Positions 1 to 7,569 of a stretch of 8,248 bases of DNA are shown here, in pieces. The notes beneath the pieces were generated by a model. That model did not search any database, was not told the origin of the DNA, and saw nothing but the letters and a program-made list of their open reading frames with translations. The translations under genes were made by a program, and so were the position numbers. The stretch comes from Nostoc cf. edaphicum LEGE 07299. Its GTDB lineage: Bacteria; Cyanobacteriota; Cyanobacteriia; Cyanobacteriales; Nostocaceae. Within the stretch, counting starts at the first letter, position 1. Each line of letters starts with the position of its first letter. The stretch lies in NCBI RefSeq assembly GCF_015207245.1, contig NZ_JADEXF010000104.1:1-8248 (forward strand). Reading direction: 5' to 3'.

Positions 1-1372
1 GTCTAAATATAGCTGTCAGTGAAATAGCTACCAAGGCTGATGCAATTGATAAAATTACTACGTTCACGATACCAAGACCACCCTGTAAAAAGGGGAGAAA
101 AAAAATAATCGCAAAAGTAATTGCCGGAATAATTAATAAATCGAACTTCTCAATCCACCGCCTCGTTTGGGCAAATATCAGTATTCCTAAAATCACACAT
201 GCAACACTTAAAGTAACTATTTCTGATTTTACGAGACTGAAGAGAGCGATCGCTATCAATGAACCCTCAAATCCACTAAATGCCGCCCCACCCAATAATT
301 CCACTGTAGAAAATGTCGGTTGAGTTGGTGGACGGCGGGGAACGACGGGATTAGAACCTTTTGACGGTTGTGGCGGAAGTGTTACAGAGGGCGAATTAAG
401 TTGTGCAGGGGCTTGAACCGCCTGTGAGTTAAGTGCATCTAAAACCTCCTGGGCTGACTGGAAGCGCTGATTGGCAGCAGGTAACAGCATTTTGTCTAAT
501 ATGTCAGCAAGGCGAGGGCTGACAGTCACTTGGGTTCGCCATTTCCACTGGTTGCTATAGGCATCAAATAGTTTAACTGCTTCCTGATTTGTCAACAAGG
601 TAATAAGAGTTACAGCTAAGGCGTATAAATCTGTAGATGGGAATACTTGACCTCCAGCCATCTGCTCAGGCGGTGCAAAGCCCATCGAATAAATTCCTGT
701 AGAAGAAGCAGCAGAACCCAGTGCAACATTTGTTACTTGCTTAACTGCGCCAAAATCTAGTAAAAAAAGTCTACCATCACGACGGCGCATGATGTTAGAG
801 GGTTTAATATCTCTGTGGATAATGCCTCTATGATGGACAAACTTTAGTACCTTCAGGATTTCCTCCAGCACCTCCAACACTTGCTGCTCAGAAAATTTAC
901 CTTGTTGAACTAATTCTTCCTCTAAGTTTTGCCCATCAATATATTCTTGTACTAAGTAAAAAAATTGGTCTTGCTGTCCTGGTTGCAAACTATTAACTAT
1001 CACTGGAAAGAAGGCAAATAAGTCAGGTATTTGCTCGTGATCGTTACCAAGTTGTGCTAAAACTTCTGCCTCTCTCTCAAACATCAACTGTGCTTGTTGC
1101 AGTTGATTTAAAGTTAAATTTCCCGCTGGTTGAAACTGCTTAACCACGCATTGACGCATTCCTGGTATTCGCCGATCGCGTGCCAAAAATGCTGCTCCAA
1201 ACCCGCCCCTTCCCAGCAATTTAGTTGGCACGTATCGACCATCTAGCATCAGTGGCATACCACAGGTAGTGCAATACTTTTGCTGGGTTGTTTTCAGTGT
1301 CGTAACATCATCTAAATCGGCAAAATAGTTTTGTGGGCGTGGACAACGTGGACGAGTGCAGTAAACTTCCAT
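1..1372 (-). CDS. Serine/threonine protein kinase with 4-Cys prefix and C-terminal membrane segments (3' end beyond window)
   Basis: Phosphorylates Ser/Thr residues of unknown target proteins, probably at the cytoplasmic membrane. I translated 457 codons with no stop before the left edge. The first 40 residues carry four cysteines (C5, C10, C34, C37; CxxxxC and CxxC), the '4-Cys prefix' of a cyanobacterial kinase family and a possible metal or redox site. A complete Hanks-type domain follows (about 46-315): glycine loop GRGGFG (54-59), ATP lysine K78, helix-C glutamate E101 or nearby, HRDIKPSN (186-193) with D188, DFG (206-208), APPE in place of APE (233-236), D248 and R303. A Pro/Ser/Thr-rich linker (about 318-355) leads to four likely membrane segments (about 358-380, 384-401, 411-429, 432-456). 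ATG 1372 is the first available start, with an in-frame TGA five codons upstream. No Shine-Dalgarno is visible. It lies 135 bp after rpoC1 on the same strand. The family call is firm; the substrate is unknown. Confidence 0.9.
   Translation of the reverse strand, partial: MEVYCTRPRCPRPQNYFADLDDVTTLKTTQQKYCTTCGMPLMLDGRYVPTKLLGRGGFGAAFLARDRRIPGMRQCVVKQFQPAGNLTLNQLQQAQLMFEREAEVLAQLGNDHEQIPDLFAFFPVIVNSLQPGQQDQFFYLVQEYIDGQNLEEELVQQGKFSEQQVLEVLEEILKVLKFVHHRGIIHRDIKPSNIMRRRDGRLFLLDFGAVKQVTNVALGSAASSTGIYSMGFAPPEQMAGGQVFPSTDLYALAVTLITLLTNQEAVKLFDAYSNQWKWRTQVTVSPRLADILDKMLLPAANQRFQSAQEVLDALNSQAVQAPAQLNSPSVTLPPQPSKGSNPVVPRRPPTQPTFSTVELLGGAAFSGFEGSLIAIALFSLVKSEIVTLSVACVILGILIFAQTRRWIEKFDLLIIPAITFAIIFFLPFLQGGLGIVNVVILSIASALVAISLTAIFR
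246..253. repeat. HIP1 octamer GCGATCGC
   Basis: Exact copy of the highly iterated palindrome of cyanobacterial genomes, here inside the membrane-segment part of the kinase gene. It is a marker of lineage and not a local regulatory site. Confidence 0.85.
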
Positions 1373-1507
1373 TTTCGTGATTAGTCAAAATCATTCGTAA
1401 TTGATGATACTTGCCTTCTCTACGAGATGCTACGCTAATGGCAAGAAGCAAGCTACGTAATTCGTAATTAATTCTTCAATTACGAATTACGATTTAGAAA
1501 TTACGAA
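1373..1507. repeat. rpoC1-kinase spacer made largely of interspersed-repeat material
   Basis: The 135-bp spacer holds no gene. The 10-mer ATTCGTAATT (1393-1402) recurs within 1459-1469 and, inverted, at 1478-1488 and 1500-1509. The last copy runs into the rpoC1 stop codon (1508-1510). Between them, 1417-1441 (TCTCTACGAGATGCTACGCT and following bases) resembles, from memory, the 'tctctacgagacgctacgcg' repeat scattered through Nostoc-type genomes. It is bracketed by CTTGCC (1410-1415) and GGCAAG (1440-1445). I see no convincing promoter for the kinase here. Confidence 0.6.
1456..1491. repeat. Perfect 14-bp inverted repeat downstream of rpoC1
   Basis: Arms CGTAATTCGTAATT (1456-1469) and its exact reverse complement (1478-1491) enclose an 8-base loop. 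In the minus-strand transcript this hairpin would form 17 nt after the rpoC1 stop. The stem is AT-rich and no U-run follows, so it is not a classical terminator. It could stabilise the rpoC1 3' end or separate rpoC1 from the kinase. The inverted repeat is certain; any role is inference. Confidence 0.7.
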
Positions 1508-3385
1508 TTAACTTGCTAGTGCTTCCTGAATGGCATTGTTATAAATAACGCGGCCAGGAGTTGTGTATATATACTGCGAAAGTACATTGCCTTTAGCGTC
1601 TTGTCTGACTCGACGGAACTTATAGAGTAATGTGCGGGTACCATCCTCGTTTTCCGTCACTTTCACGGGTTCTGTATCCGGTTGGTCTGATTCTATTTCA
1701 CCGTCAAACCTTACGTAAATATAGGCGTGCAAGTCAATTTGATCTTGCTGGAAAGCCATAATTACATCCTCTAGCGAAGAAAAGTAATTTCCTGCCCCTT
1801 TTGTCGCACCGGGATTTTCTGCTGTTAAATAATAGGCTCCCAACACCATATCTTGGCTAGGCGTGATAATCGGTTTACCTGTGGCTGGTGACAAAATATT
1901 GTTAGAAGCCAACATTAATAACCGCGCTTCAGCCTGACTTTCTAAAGAAAGAGGGACGTGTACCGCCATTTGGTCGCCGTCAAAGTCGGCGTTAAACGCT
2001 GGACACACCAGAGGATGCAGTTGAATCGCTCTACCTTCTACTAAAATTGGTTCAAAAGACTGAATACCCAAGCGGTGCAATGTTGGTGCCCGGTTTAGCA
2101 TTACAGGGTGTCCTTCAATCACCTCTTCCAGCACATCCCAAACACTGGGATCATTGCGGGATATCAGCTTTTTCGCAGCTTTGATGTTATTTACCATGCC
2201 GCTACGAATCAGGCGGTTAATCACAAATGGTTGAAATAGCTCAATTGCCATTTCTCTAGGCAAACCGCACTGGTGAATTTTTAGCTTTGGCCCGACCACA
2301 ATTACAGAACGTCCAGAGTAGTCAACCCGTTTACCTAACAAGTTTTGTCGGAAACGTCCTTGCTTACCCTCAATAATGTCGGACAAAGATTTCAGGGGTC
2401 GGTTATTTGCCCCGACCACAGTGCGTCCCCGACGACCATTGTCAATCAAAGCATCCACTGCTTCTTGCAGCATCCGCTTTTCGTTCCGTACAATAATTTC
2501 TGGTGCCAAAATTTCCTGCAAGCGTGCCAAACGATTGTTGCGGTTAATTACCCGCCGATACAGATCATTTAAATCGCTTGTGGCAAACCGTCCGCCATCT
2601 AGTTGCACCATTGGGCGCAAGTCGGGAGGAATCACAGGAATAACTGCCATTACCATCCACTCTGGTTTTGAACCAGTAGCGATGAAGTTGTCAATTACCC
2701 GCAGTCGCTTAATTAGCTTGGCTCTCTTTTGTCCTTTGGCGTTGCCAATTTCTTCGCGTAGGCTTTCGGCTTCTTGTTCTAAATTGATATCGGCGAGCAA
2801 ACGCAACAGCGCTTCAGCCCCAATACCTACTTCTACGCCTTGCAGCACGGAATCTTCGCTATAAATTTGGTCTTCTATTTCCAACCACTGGTCTTCACTC
2901 AGTAGCTGTTTGTAAGTTAAAGTTTCGGCATTACCTGGACTCAGGACAACATAAGAGTTGAAATAGACAATCTGCTCGACATCCCGCAAGGGCATATCCA
3001 ACAGGATGGAAATATAGCTAGGAATACCCTTGAGATACCAAACGTGAGCTACTGGTGCGGCGAGTTTAATATAGCCCATTCGGTGACGACGCACCCGTGA
3101 CTCAGTGACTTCTACCCCACAGCGTTCACAGACAATCCCTCTATGACGAACTCTTTTATACTTGCCACAATGGCATTCCCAATCTTTCGCTGGGCCAAAG
3201 ATGCGCTCACAAAACAAGCCATCCATTTCTGGCTTGAGAGTTCGGTAATTAATAGTTTCTGGCTTGGTAACTTCACCGACTACTTGACCATTGGGCAATG
3301 TTCTCTCGCCCCACTGGCGAATGCGTTCCGGGGAAGCCAAGCCGATTTTTACGTAGTCAAACTGATTAGTTTGGGCAGGTCTCAT
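1508..3385 (-). CDS. rpoC1: DNA-directed RNA polymerase subunit gamma (N-terminal part of beta-prime)
   Basis: Forms the N-terminal portion of the split beta-prime subunit of cyanobacterial RNA polymerase and carries the catalytic magnesium site. Visible landmarks are the zinc-binding cysteines C71, C73, C86 and C89; the sigma-binding coiled-coil region (about 270-312, with [12 protein letters not shown]); the switch-2 segment [16 protein letters not shown] (346-361); NRAPTLHR (431-438); and NADFDGD (465-471), whose D467, D469 and D471 hold the catalytic Mg2+. The length of 625 aa is normal for cyanobacterial RpoC1, so the missing second half of beta-prime is the family's split and not a truncation. 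The C-terminus [18 protein letters not shown] is typical. ATG 3385 gives the usual [15 protein letters not shown] start. The ten bases at -6 to -15 are ACTCAGCACT, with no Shine-Dalgarno, and are complementary to a heptamer array after rpoB. Probably cotranscribed with rpoB. Confidence 0.98.
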   Translation of the reverse strand: MRPAQTNQFDYVKIGLASPERIRQWGERTLPNGQVVGEVTKPETINYRTLKPEMDGLFCERIFGPAKDWECHCGKYKRVRHRGIVCERCGVEVTESRVRRHRMGYIKLAAPVAHVWYLKGIPSYISILLDMPLRDVEQIVYFNSYVVLSPGNAETLTYKQLLSEDQWLEIEDQIYSEDSVLQGVEVGIGAEALLRLLADINLEQEAESLREEIGNAKGQKRAKLIKRLRVIDNFIATGSKPEWMVMAVIPVIPPDLRPMVQLDGGRFATSDLNDLYRRVINRNNRLARLQEILAPEIIVRNEKRMLQEAVDALIDNGRRGRTVVGANNRPLKSLSDIIEGKQGRFRQNLLGKRVDYSGRSVIVVGPKLKIHQCGLPREMAIELFQPFVINRLIRSGMVNNIKAAKKLISRNDPSVWDVLEEVIEGHPVMLNRAPTLHRLGIQSFEPILVEGRAIQLHPLVCPAFNADFDGDQMAVHVPLSLESQAEARLLMLASNNILSPATGKPIITPSQDMVLGAYYLTAENPGATKGAGNYFSSLEDVIMAFQQDQIDLHAYIYVRFDGEIESDQPDTEPVKVTENEDGTRTLLYKFRRVRQDAKGNVLSQYIYTTPGRVIYNNAIQEALAS

Positions 3386-3386
3386 A

Positions 3387-3421
3387 CTTAAGTGCTGAGT
3401 TTCGAGTTATGAGTTTTGAGT
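3387..3421 (-). repeat. Degenerate heptamer array in front of rpoC1
   Basis: Read on the minus strand these 35 bases divide into five successive heptamers: ACTCAAA, ACTCATA, ACTCGAA, ACTCAGC, ACTTAAG. One base (T) then separates the array from the rpoC1 ATG. The array thus fills the position where a ribosome-binding site would lie. The fourth unit plus the next three bases (3391-3400) is the exact reverse complement of the unit repeated after rpoB. Confidence 0.7.
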
Positions 3422-3489
3422 ATATTTAGTTTTAAGGTTTGAATTAAGAGATATCCAAGTGCTAAATGCCAATTACTGAGTTTTTTAAT

Positions 3490-3521
3490 ACTCAGCACTC
3501 AGCACTCAGCACTCAGCACTC
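3490..3521 (+). repeat. Tandem heptamer ACTCAGC, 4.6 copies
   Basis: Four perfect copies of ACTCAGC (starting at 3490, 3497, 3504 and 3511) and a partial fifth end one base before the rpoB stop codon. Heptanucleotide tandem repeats (STRR class) are known from heterocystous cyanobacteria. In the rpoB transcript the array reads AGTGCTG repeated. Its first unit (3490-3495) can also form a small 6-bp hairpin with CTGAGT at 3476-3481. Confidence 0.85.
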
Positions 3522-3522
3522 C

Positions 3523-6500
3523 TTATTCGTCGTCTTCCAGCGATTCGCGGGAAAGAGATTCGTATGTTGGTCGAGGAGGTGTGCGACGGGCTGATTGGTC
3601 TGCCATCAAATCGACTTCTACATCCAGGGAACTGCCGTCTGTTTGGGTTTCTACCTTATGAACAGCAATATCTAACCCCAATGATTGCAACTCGCGCATT
3701 AGCACCTTAAAGGATTCTGGAGTTCCAGGTCGAGGAATTGCCTTACCTTTAACGATCGCATTTAACGCTTCATTTCGTCCTTGCATATCGTCAGATTTAA
3801 CTGTGAGCAATTCCTGTAAGGTGTAAGCTGCACCAAAGGCTTCCAATGCCCACACTTCCATTTCTCCAAATCTCTGACCACCTTGTTGTGCTTTACCACC
3901 CAAGGGTTGCTGAGTCACCAGTGAGTATGGGCCTGTGGAACGAGCGTGGATCTTATCATCCACCAAATGCACCAGTTTCAGCATGTAAGCCACACCGATA
4001 GTGATTGCTCGGTCAAAGGGTTCACCTGTACGACCGTCATACACCATGATTTTGCCTGGGTTATCTGGGTTATATACCCAGTCTTTCCCTGTTTCGTCTC
4101 GTGCTTCTTGCAATTTGCCATGCACGATTCGGCGGGATGACTCTTCCCCGTACATTTCATCAAAGGGAGTAATCTTAAATCGCACTCCCAAGGTCTGACC
4201 AGCCCAACCCAACAGGCATTCAAATACTTGACCAACGTTCATCCGACTGGGTACGCCCAACGGGTTAAGTACAATGTCTACTGGTGAACCATCGGGCAAA
4301 TAAGGCATATCTTCAGCTGGTAATATCCGAGAAATAATCCCTTTATTACCGTGCCGTCCTGCCATTTTGTCGCCAACTTGGATTTTGCGTTTTTGAGCAA
4401 CATATACCCGGACTACCATATTGGCTCCTGGTGGCAGTTCATCGCCTTGTTCACGAGTAAACAAGCGCACATCAACTACGCGACCTTTTTCACCATTTGG
4501 TACTCGCAGAGAATTGTCTCGCACATCCCGTGCTTTCTCACCGAAAATTGCACGCAACAATTTTTCTTCTGGCGGTTGGTCAGATTCACCCTTGGGTGTG
4601 ACTTTTCCTACCAAGATATCTCCAGCTTCTACCCATGCCCCAATGCGAATGATTCCCTGTTCATCCAACTGACGCAAGGCATCTTCCCCGACGTTGGGAA
4701 TTTCTCTGGTAATTTCTTCTGGCCCCAGTTTGGTTTGTCTAGCTTCAATTTCATATTTTTCAATGTGAATTGAGGTGTAGACATCATCCTGCACCAGTCT
4801 TTCAGAGATTAAAATCGCGTCTTCGTAGTTGTAGCCTTCCCAAGGCATATAGGCAACAACAATATTTTGTCCTAGCGCCAATTCACCGCCTTCGGTGGAG
4901 GAGCCATCAGCCAATACCTGACCAGCAACAACCCGTTCCCCAATGCGGACAAGAGGTTTTTGATTTAAACAGGTGTCTTGGTTTGAGCGTTGGTACTTGG
5001 AAAGGGTGTACTTAATTTCTGGGGTATTAGGTTTAGGACGGACGCGAATTTCTGTAGCATCCACATAAGTGACATCGCCATCGGTACGGGATACAACCAC
5101 CATCCCGGAGTCTCTTGCTCCTTGGGCTTCCAAACCAGTACCCACTAGAGGACGTTCTGGCTTGAGCAGGGGTACTGCTTGTCGTTGCATGTTCGATCCC
5201 ATCAGCGCTCGGTTAGCGTCATCATGCTCCAAGAAGGGAATCATGCTGGTTGCTACCGATACAATCTGTACGGGAGATACTGCTACGTAGTCCACCTGTT
5301 CTGGTGTTGTGGTGGAAAATTCTTGACGATAACGGACTGGCACTAATGGCCCAATAATGTGCCCGGTTTCATCTACAGGAATATCTCCCGGAGCAACCCG
5401 CAAATCATCTTCTTCATCGGCTGTCATGTAGGCTGGAGGCAGGTCAAATCTGACTCGCCCATTTTCTACAGGTCTAAATGGTGTTTCGAGGAAGCCATAC
5501 AGGTTAACCCGCGCATGGGTTGCTAAGGAGCCAATTAATCCGGCGTTGGGGCCTTCTGGCGTCTCAATGGGGCAAATGCGTCCATAGTGACTAGGATGAA
5601 TATCTCGCACGGCAAAACCAGCGCGTTCGCGGGTTAAACCACCAGGGCCAAGGGCACTTAGACGGCGTTTGTGGGTCAGTTCTGCCAGAGGATTGGTTTG
5701 ATCCATGAACTGACTTAATTGGCTGGAACCAAAGAATTCTTTAATTGCTGCTACTAATGGTTTGGGGTTCACCAAGGAAGCGGGAGTTAGCACTTCGGCA
5801 TCGGATACGGTCATCCGTTCCCGAATAATTCTCTCCAAGCGGTTTAAGCCCACCCGCACTTGGTTTTGCAGCAATTCACCGACGCTTCTTACCCGACGGT
5901 TGCCCAAGTGGTCAATGTCATCGATATTACCGATGTCATATTCTAGGTTGATCAGGTAATCTACGGCTGCCAAGATATCGCCAGCAGTCAACACGCGCAT
6001 TGTGTCGGGAACAGAAAGGCGCAATTTCTTGTTGAGTTTGTACCGTCCAACGCGACCAAGGTCATAGCGTTTCGGGTCAAAGAAACGAGAGTCTAGGAGT
6101 TGTTGTCCACCTAAAACTGTTGGTGGTTCACCAGGACGCAGTTTTCGATATAACTCCATCAGGGCTTCTTCTTCAGAGAATTGCCCTTCTTTTTCGATGG
6201 TTTTTTGGAAATACTCTGGGTGGCGTAAGGCGTCAAAGATTTCGTTGTCTGATAACCCTAAAGCTTTTAAGAGTACTTGCGCTGAGAGTTTGCGGGTTTT
6301 GTCGATGCGTACCCACACCAAATCGTTACGGTCTGTTTCAAATTTCAGCCATGCTCCCCGGTTGGGAATTAAGCTAGCTGAATAAGTACGTCGCCCGTTT
6401 TTATCGATTTCTGATTTGTAGTAAACTCCTGGCGATCGCACGATTTGGTTGACAATTACCCGTTCGGCTCCGTTAATAATAAACGTGCCGCGATCGGTCA

Positions 6501-6822
6501 TCAAAGGCAAATCGCCAATAAATACCTCTTGCTCTTTGATTTCCCCGGTTTCCTTATTAATCAACCGTGTGGGAACATACATTTGGACGGCATAAGTACT
6601 ATCCCGCCGTTTGGCTTCTTCGACGCTGTACTTTGGCTCCTTGAGTTTGTAGTTATGCCCCAAAAAGTGCAGTTCTAATTTGCCCGTATAATCTGTAATA
6701 GGACTAAAGGAGTTAAGTTCTTCTATTAGCCCTTCTTCCAAAAACCAGCGAAAGCTCGAACGCTGGATTTCAATCAAGTCGGGCAACAGAAAGGCGGGTT
6801 CCATGTATGTTTCTTTAGTCAT
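3523..6822 (-). CDS. rpoB: DNA-directed RNA polymerase subunit beta
   Basis: Beta subunit of RNA polymerase; with gamma and beta-prime it forms the catalytic cleft and RNA exit path. I prefer ATG 6822 (1099 aa, [15 protein letters not shown]), because AAGGA lies 6 nt upstream and this is the usual cyanobacterial N-terminus. An in-frame GTG at 6864 would add 14 residues (1113 aa) but has only a weak, distant GGGAAG. In 1099-aa numbering: the rifampicin region runs from [10 protein letters not shown] to TRERAGF (about 366-403) with ordinary residues D374, H384 and S389; E667-D668 lie in [12 protein letters not shown]819 and K827 in [12 protein letters not shown] contact the nascent RNA end; and the conserved C-terminal block (about 967-1016, [28 protein letters not shown]) joins beta to beta-prime. 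The tail is acidic (ESLEDDE). No disruption is seen. rpoC1 follows after 137 bp; a long leader precedes. Confidence 0.98.
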   Translation of the reverse strand: MTKETYMEPAFLLPDLIEIQRSSFRWFLEEGLIEELNSFSPITDYTGKLELHFLGHNYKLKEPKYSVEEAKRRDSTYAVQMYVPTRLINKETGEIKEQEVFIGDLPLMTDRGTFIINGAERVIVNQIVRSPGVYYKSEIDKNGRRTYSASLIPNRGAWLKFETDRNDLVWVRIDKTRKLSAQVLLKALGLSDNEIFDALRHPEYFQKTIEKEGQFSEEEALMELYRKLRPGEPPTVLGGQQLLDSRFFDPKRYDLGRVGRYKLNKKLRLSVPDTMRVLTAGDILAAVDYLINLEYDIGNIDDIDHLGNRRVRSVGELLQNQVRVGLNRLERIIRERMTVSDAEVLTPASLVNPKPLVAAIKEFFGSSQLSQFMDQTNPLAELTHKRRLSALGPGGLTRERAGFAVRDIHPSHYGRICPIETPEGPNAGLIGSLATHARVNLYGFLETPFRPVENGRVRFDLPPAYMTADEEDDLRVAPGDIPVDETGHIIGPLVPVRYRQEFSTTTPEQVDYVAVSPVQIVSVATSMIPFLEHDDANRALMGSNMQRQAVPLLKPERPLVGTGLEAQGARDSGMVVVSRTDGDVTYVDATEIRVRPKPNTPEIKYTLSKYQRSNQDTCLNQKPLVRIGERVVAGQVLADGSSTEGGELALGQNIVVAYMPWEGYNYEDAILISERLVQDDVYTSIHIEKYEIEARQTKLGPEEITREIPNVGEDALRQLDEQGIIRIGAWVEAGDILVGKVTPKGESDQPPEEKLLRAIFGEKARDVRDNSLRVPNGEKGRVVDVRLFTREQGDELPPGANMVVRVYVAQKRKIQVGDKMAGRHGNKGIISRILPAEDMPYLPDGSPVDIVLNPLGVPSRMNVGQVFECLLGWAGQTLGVRFKITPFDEMYGEESSRRIVHGKLQEARDETGKDWVYNPDNPGKIMVYDGRTGEPFDRAITIGVAYMLKLVHLVDDKIHARSTGPYSLVTQQPLGGKAQQGGQRFGEMEVWALEAFGAAYTLQELLTVKSDDMQGRNEALNAIVKGKAIPRPGTPESFKVLMRELQSLGLDIAVHKVETQTDGSSLDVEVDLMADQSARRTPPRPTYESLSRESLEDDE
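6432..6439. repeat. HIP1 octamer GCGATCGC
   Basis: Exact HIP1 copy within the 5' part of rpoB, the only one in this 3.3-kb gene; rpoC1 has none. Confidence 0.85.
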
Positions 6823-6828
6823 GCCTCT

Positions 6829-6833
6829 TCCTT
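6829..6833 (-). promoter_or_regulatory. Shine-Dalgarno (AAGGA) supporting the rpoB ATG at 6822
   Basis: On the minus strand the bases before ATG 6822 read GACAAAGGAAGAGGC. AAGGA sits 6 nt from the ATG, a normal spacing. This decides between ATG 6822 and the upstream GTG 6864, which lacks a comparable site. Confidence 0.6.
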
Positions 6834-6858
6834 TGTCAACCTGGTAAAATTTTCCCTT

Positions 6859-6899
6859 GGACACTGCTGTTTGACGCTTCCCACTGCTAGCTAGTGTCC
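6859..6899 (-). repeat. Inverted repeat just upstream of rpoB start
   Basis: GGACACT (6859-6865) and its exact complement AGTGTCC (6893-6899) flank a 27-base loop. Inside, on the minus strand, CACT-AGCTAGC-AGTG offers a competing smaller hairpin (6882-6896). The 8-mer GCTGTTTG occurs as a direct repeat at 6866-6873 and 6903-6910, each copy next to one arm. In the rpoB mRNA the larger stem would end about 26 nt before the Shine-Dalgarno. Confidence 0.5.
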
Positions 6900-6924
6900 T
6901 TAGCTGTTTGGGAACTTCTTCTTA

Positions 6925-6947
6925 CACACTTGCTATTTACAGGTGTG
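6925..6947 (-). repeat. Hairpin spanning the stop codon of the leader small ORF
   Basis: Arms CACAC (6925-6929) and GTGTG (6943-6947) extend by two more pairs (6931-6932 with 6940-6941) across one A-C mismatch in the RNA. This leaves a 7-base loop (6933-6939). The loop contains the stop codon of the 53-codon ORF (6937-6939). The stem is modest, so formation in vivo is uncertain. Confidence 0.45.
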
Positions 6948-7098
6948 GGCAAACGCAGCCATTAAAGCTGGAATGAGCAATTTGGACAAGGGGGTAATTG
7001 CCCGGAATCGGGGACTCAGACGCCAAAAACCCACTATAGTCTTGATTTAAGAAGAATATAAAGTTGAGATATTCCTGAGTTTTATCTACTTTCTTCAT
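6937..7098 (-). CDS. Candidate 53-aa small ORF in the rpoB leader
   Basis: I do not recognise this peptide. The ATG at 7098 is preceded by GGAGGGGAA, a strong Shine-Dalgarno core though slightly close to the start. The frame stays open for 53 codons and ends in TAA at 6937-6939, 114 bases before the preferred rpoB start. The product begins MKKVDKTQEYLNFIFFLNQD, has a short aromatic/hydrophobic run at 11-17, a Pro/Gly-containing middle (SPIPGNYP, about 29-36) and ends CVCPHL with two cysteines (C48, C50). There is no clear signal peptide or transmembrane helix. It lies on the rpoB strand inside the probable leader, so it could be a leader peptide whose translation affects rpoB, or a chance frame. 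Initiation signals favour it; no family evidence does. Confidence 0.35.
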   Translation of the reverse strand: MKKVDKTQEYLNFIFFLNQDYSGFLASESPIPGNYPLVQIAHSSFNGCVCPHL

Positions 7099-7175
7099 TT
7101 CCCCTCCAAAAAGCGCGTTAATTTGCTGACGCAGCTCTAGACGGTGTGTCTTAAATCCACCCGCCTATTTATACT

Positions 7176-7207
7176 CTCAGTGATATCCTAGATATCCTAA
7201 GACTGAG
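7176..7207. repeat. Nested dyad with tandem 9-mer in the rpoB leader
   Basis: Outer arms CTCAGT (7176-7181) and ACTGAG (7202-7207) enclose two GATATC arms (7182-7187 and 7191-7196) separated by three bases. This gives a possible 12-bp stem with a 5-base bulge on one side. On the minus strand the same bases form a perfect tandem duplication, TAGGATATC twice (7199-7182). A -10-like TATAAA (7168-7173) lies just downstream. It could be a protein-binding operator or an RNA hairpin. Confidence 0.5.
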
Positions 7208-7259
7208 GGAACGATCCGCACCTTGTCGGCTTTGAATCAGAATCACTTCATTTTGCTGG

Positions 7260-7287
7260 ATTGTAGTCACAAGGCAATTTTGTTTAA
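7260..7287 (-). promoter_or_regulatory. rpoB: Weak candidate promoter for rpoB
   Basis: On the minus strand TACAAT (7265-7260) is a good -10 box, and TTAAAC (7287-7282) is a poor -35 box 16 nt upstream. Alternatives are TTGCAC-17-TATCGA (7331-7303) and the isolated TATAAA at 7173-7168. None is strong, so the call is only a pointer to the likely promoter zone. Confidence 0.2.
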
Positions 7288-7569
7288 CGATTTTGAATAG
7301 GTTCGATACACACCAAGCCGATGTTGTGCAATCTAGCTCAACTTGGTTTGGCACAGTTAGTCATGTCTGGAGAGCATCCGCTTGTAGAGATTTGGAGGAT
7401 GGCCAAGCCGATAAGATTACGGAAAATTAGGCTCAGAAATTTTAGGTTCCTTCCTTTATCATTATGGCGCAAGCAAAATGTTTTTGAGGGAATAATATTA
7501 CCATATTTTCCCTCTCTAGAGTTTTATTTTTTTTAGCACAACGGAATACAAAGAGAATTATTGCACACT

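Larger units (their letters stand above)
6823..7569 (-). other. Long leader/spacer upstream of rpoB
   Basis: About 747 bases separate the tatD stop from the preferred rpoB start, far more than the 135-137 bp between the other genes. The stretch contains a 53-codon small ORF (6937-7098), a hairpin over its stop, an inverted repeat at 6859-6899, a nested dyad at 7176-7207, and the 10-mer CCAAGCCGAT twice as a direct repeat (7313-7322 and 7403-7412). I recognise no tRNA, riboswitch or known ncRNA, and no clear rho-independent terminator after tatD. The rpoB promoter probably lies here, but no box pair is strong. Confidence 0.6.

Noticed and set aside
1508..3385. RpoC1 as a truncated beta-prime
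   Set aside because: Length and C-terminus match the normal cyanobacterial gamma subunit; the rest of beta-prime is encoded by rpoC2.
2345..6678. Many plus-strand frames of 60-160 codons opposite rpoB and rpoC1
   Set aside because: They are shadows of strongly conserved coding sequence on the minus strand, with no family resemblance or start signals.
6862..6864. GTG at 6864 as the rpoB start
   Set aside because: Possible, but its ribosome-binding site is weak and it overlaps an inverted-repeat arm; ATG 6822 has AAGGA at good spacing and gives the usual N-terminus.
7296..7320. GGTTCGATA resembling a tRNA T-loop
   Set aside because: Flanking bases do not form a T-stem, and no acceptor, D or anticodon arms can be found around it.
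7169..7354. 61-codon minus-strand frame upstream of rpoB
   Set aside because: GTG start without a ribosome-binding site, runs through the tandem/dyad repeat, and has no recognisable domain.
7511..7534. CTCTAGAG followed by a T-rich run as a plus-strand terminator
   Set aside because: The palindrome has no loop and is too short for a stable stem, and no plus-strand gene ends there.
7321..7536. 71-codon plus-strand frame in the tatD-rpoB spacer
   Set aside because: No ribosome-binding site, unusual low-quality composition, opposite to all other genes; probably chance.
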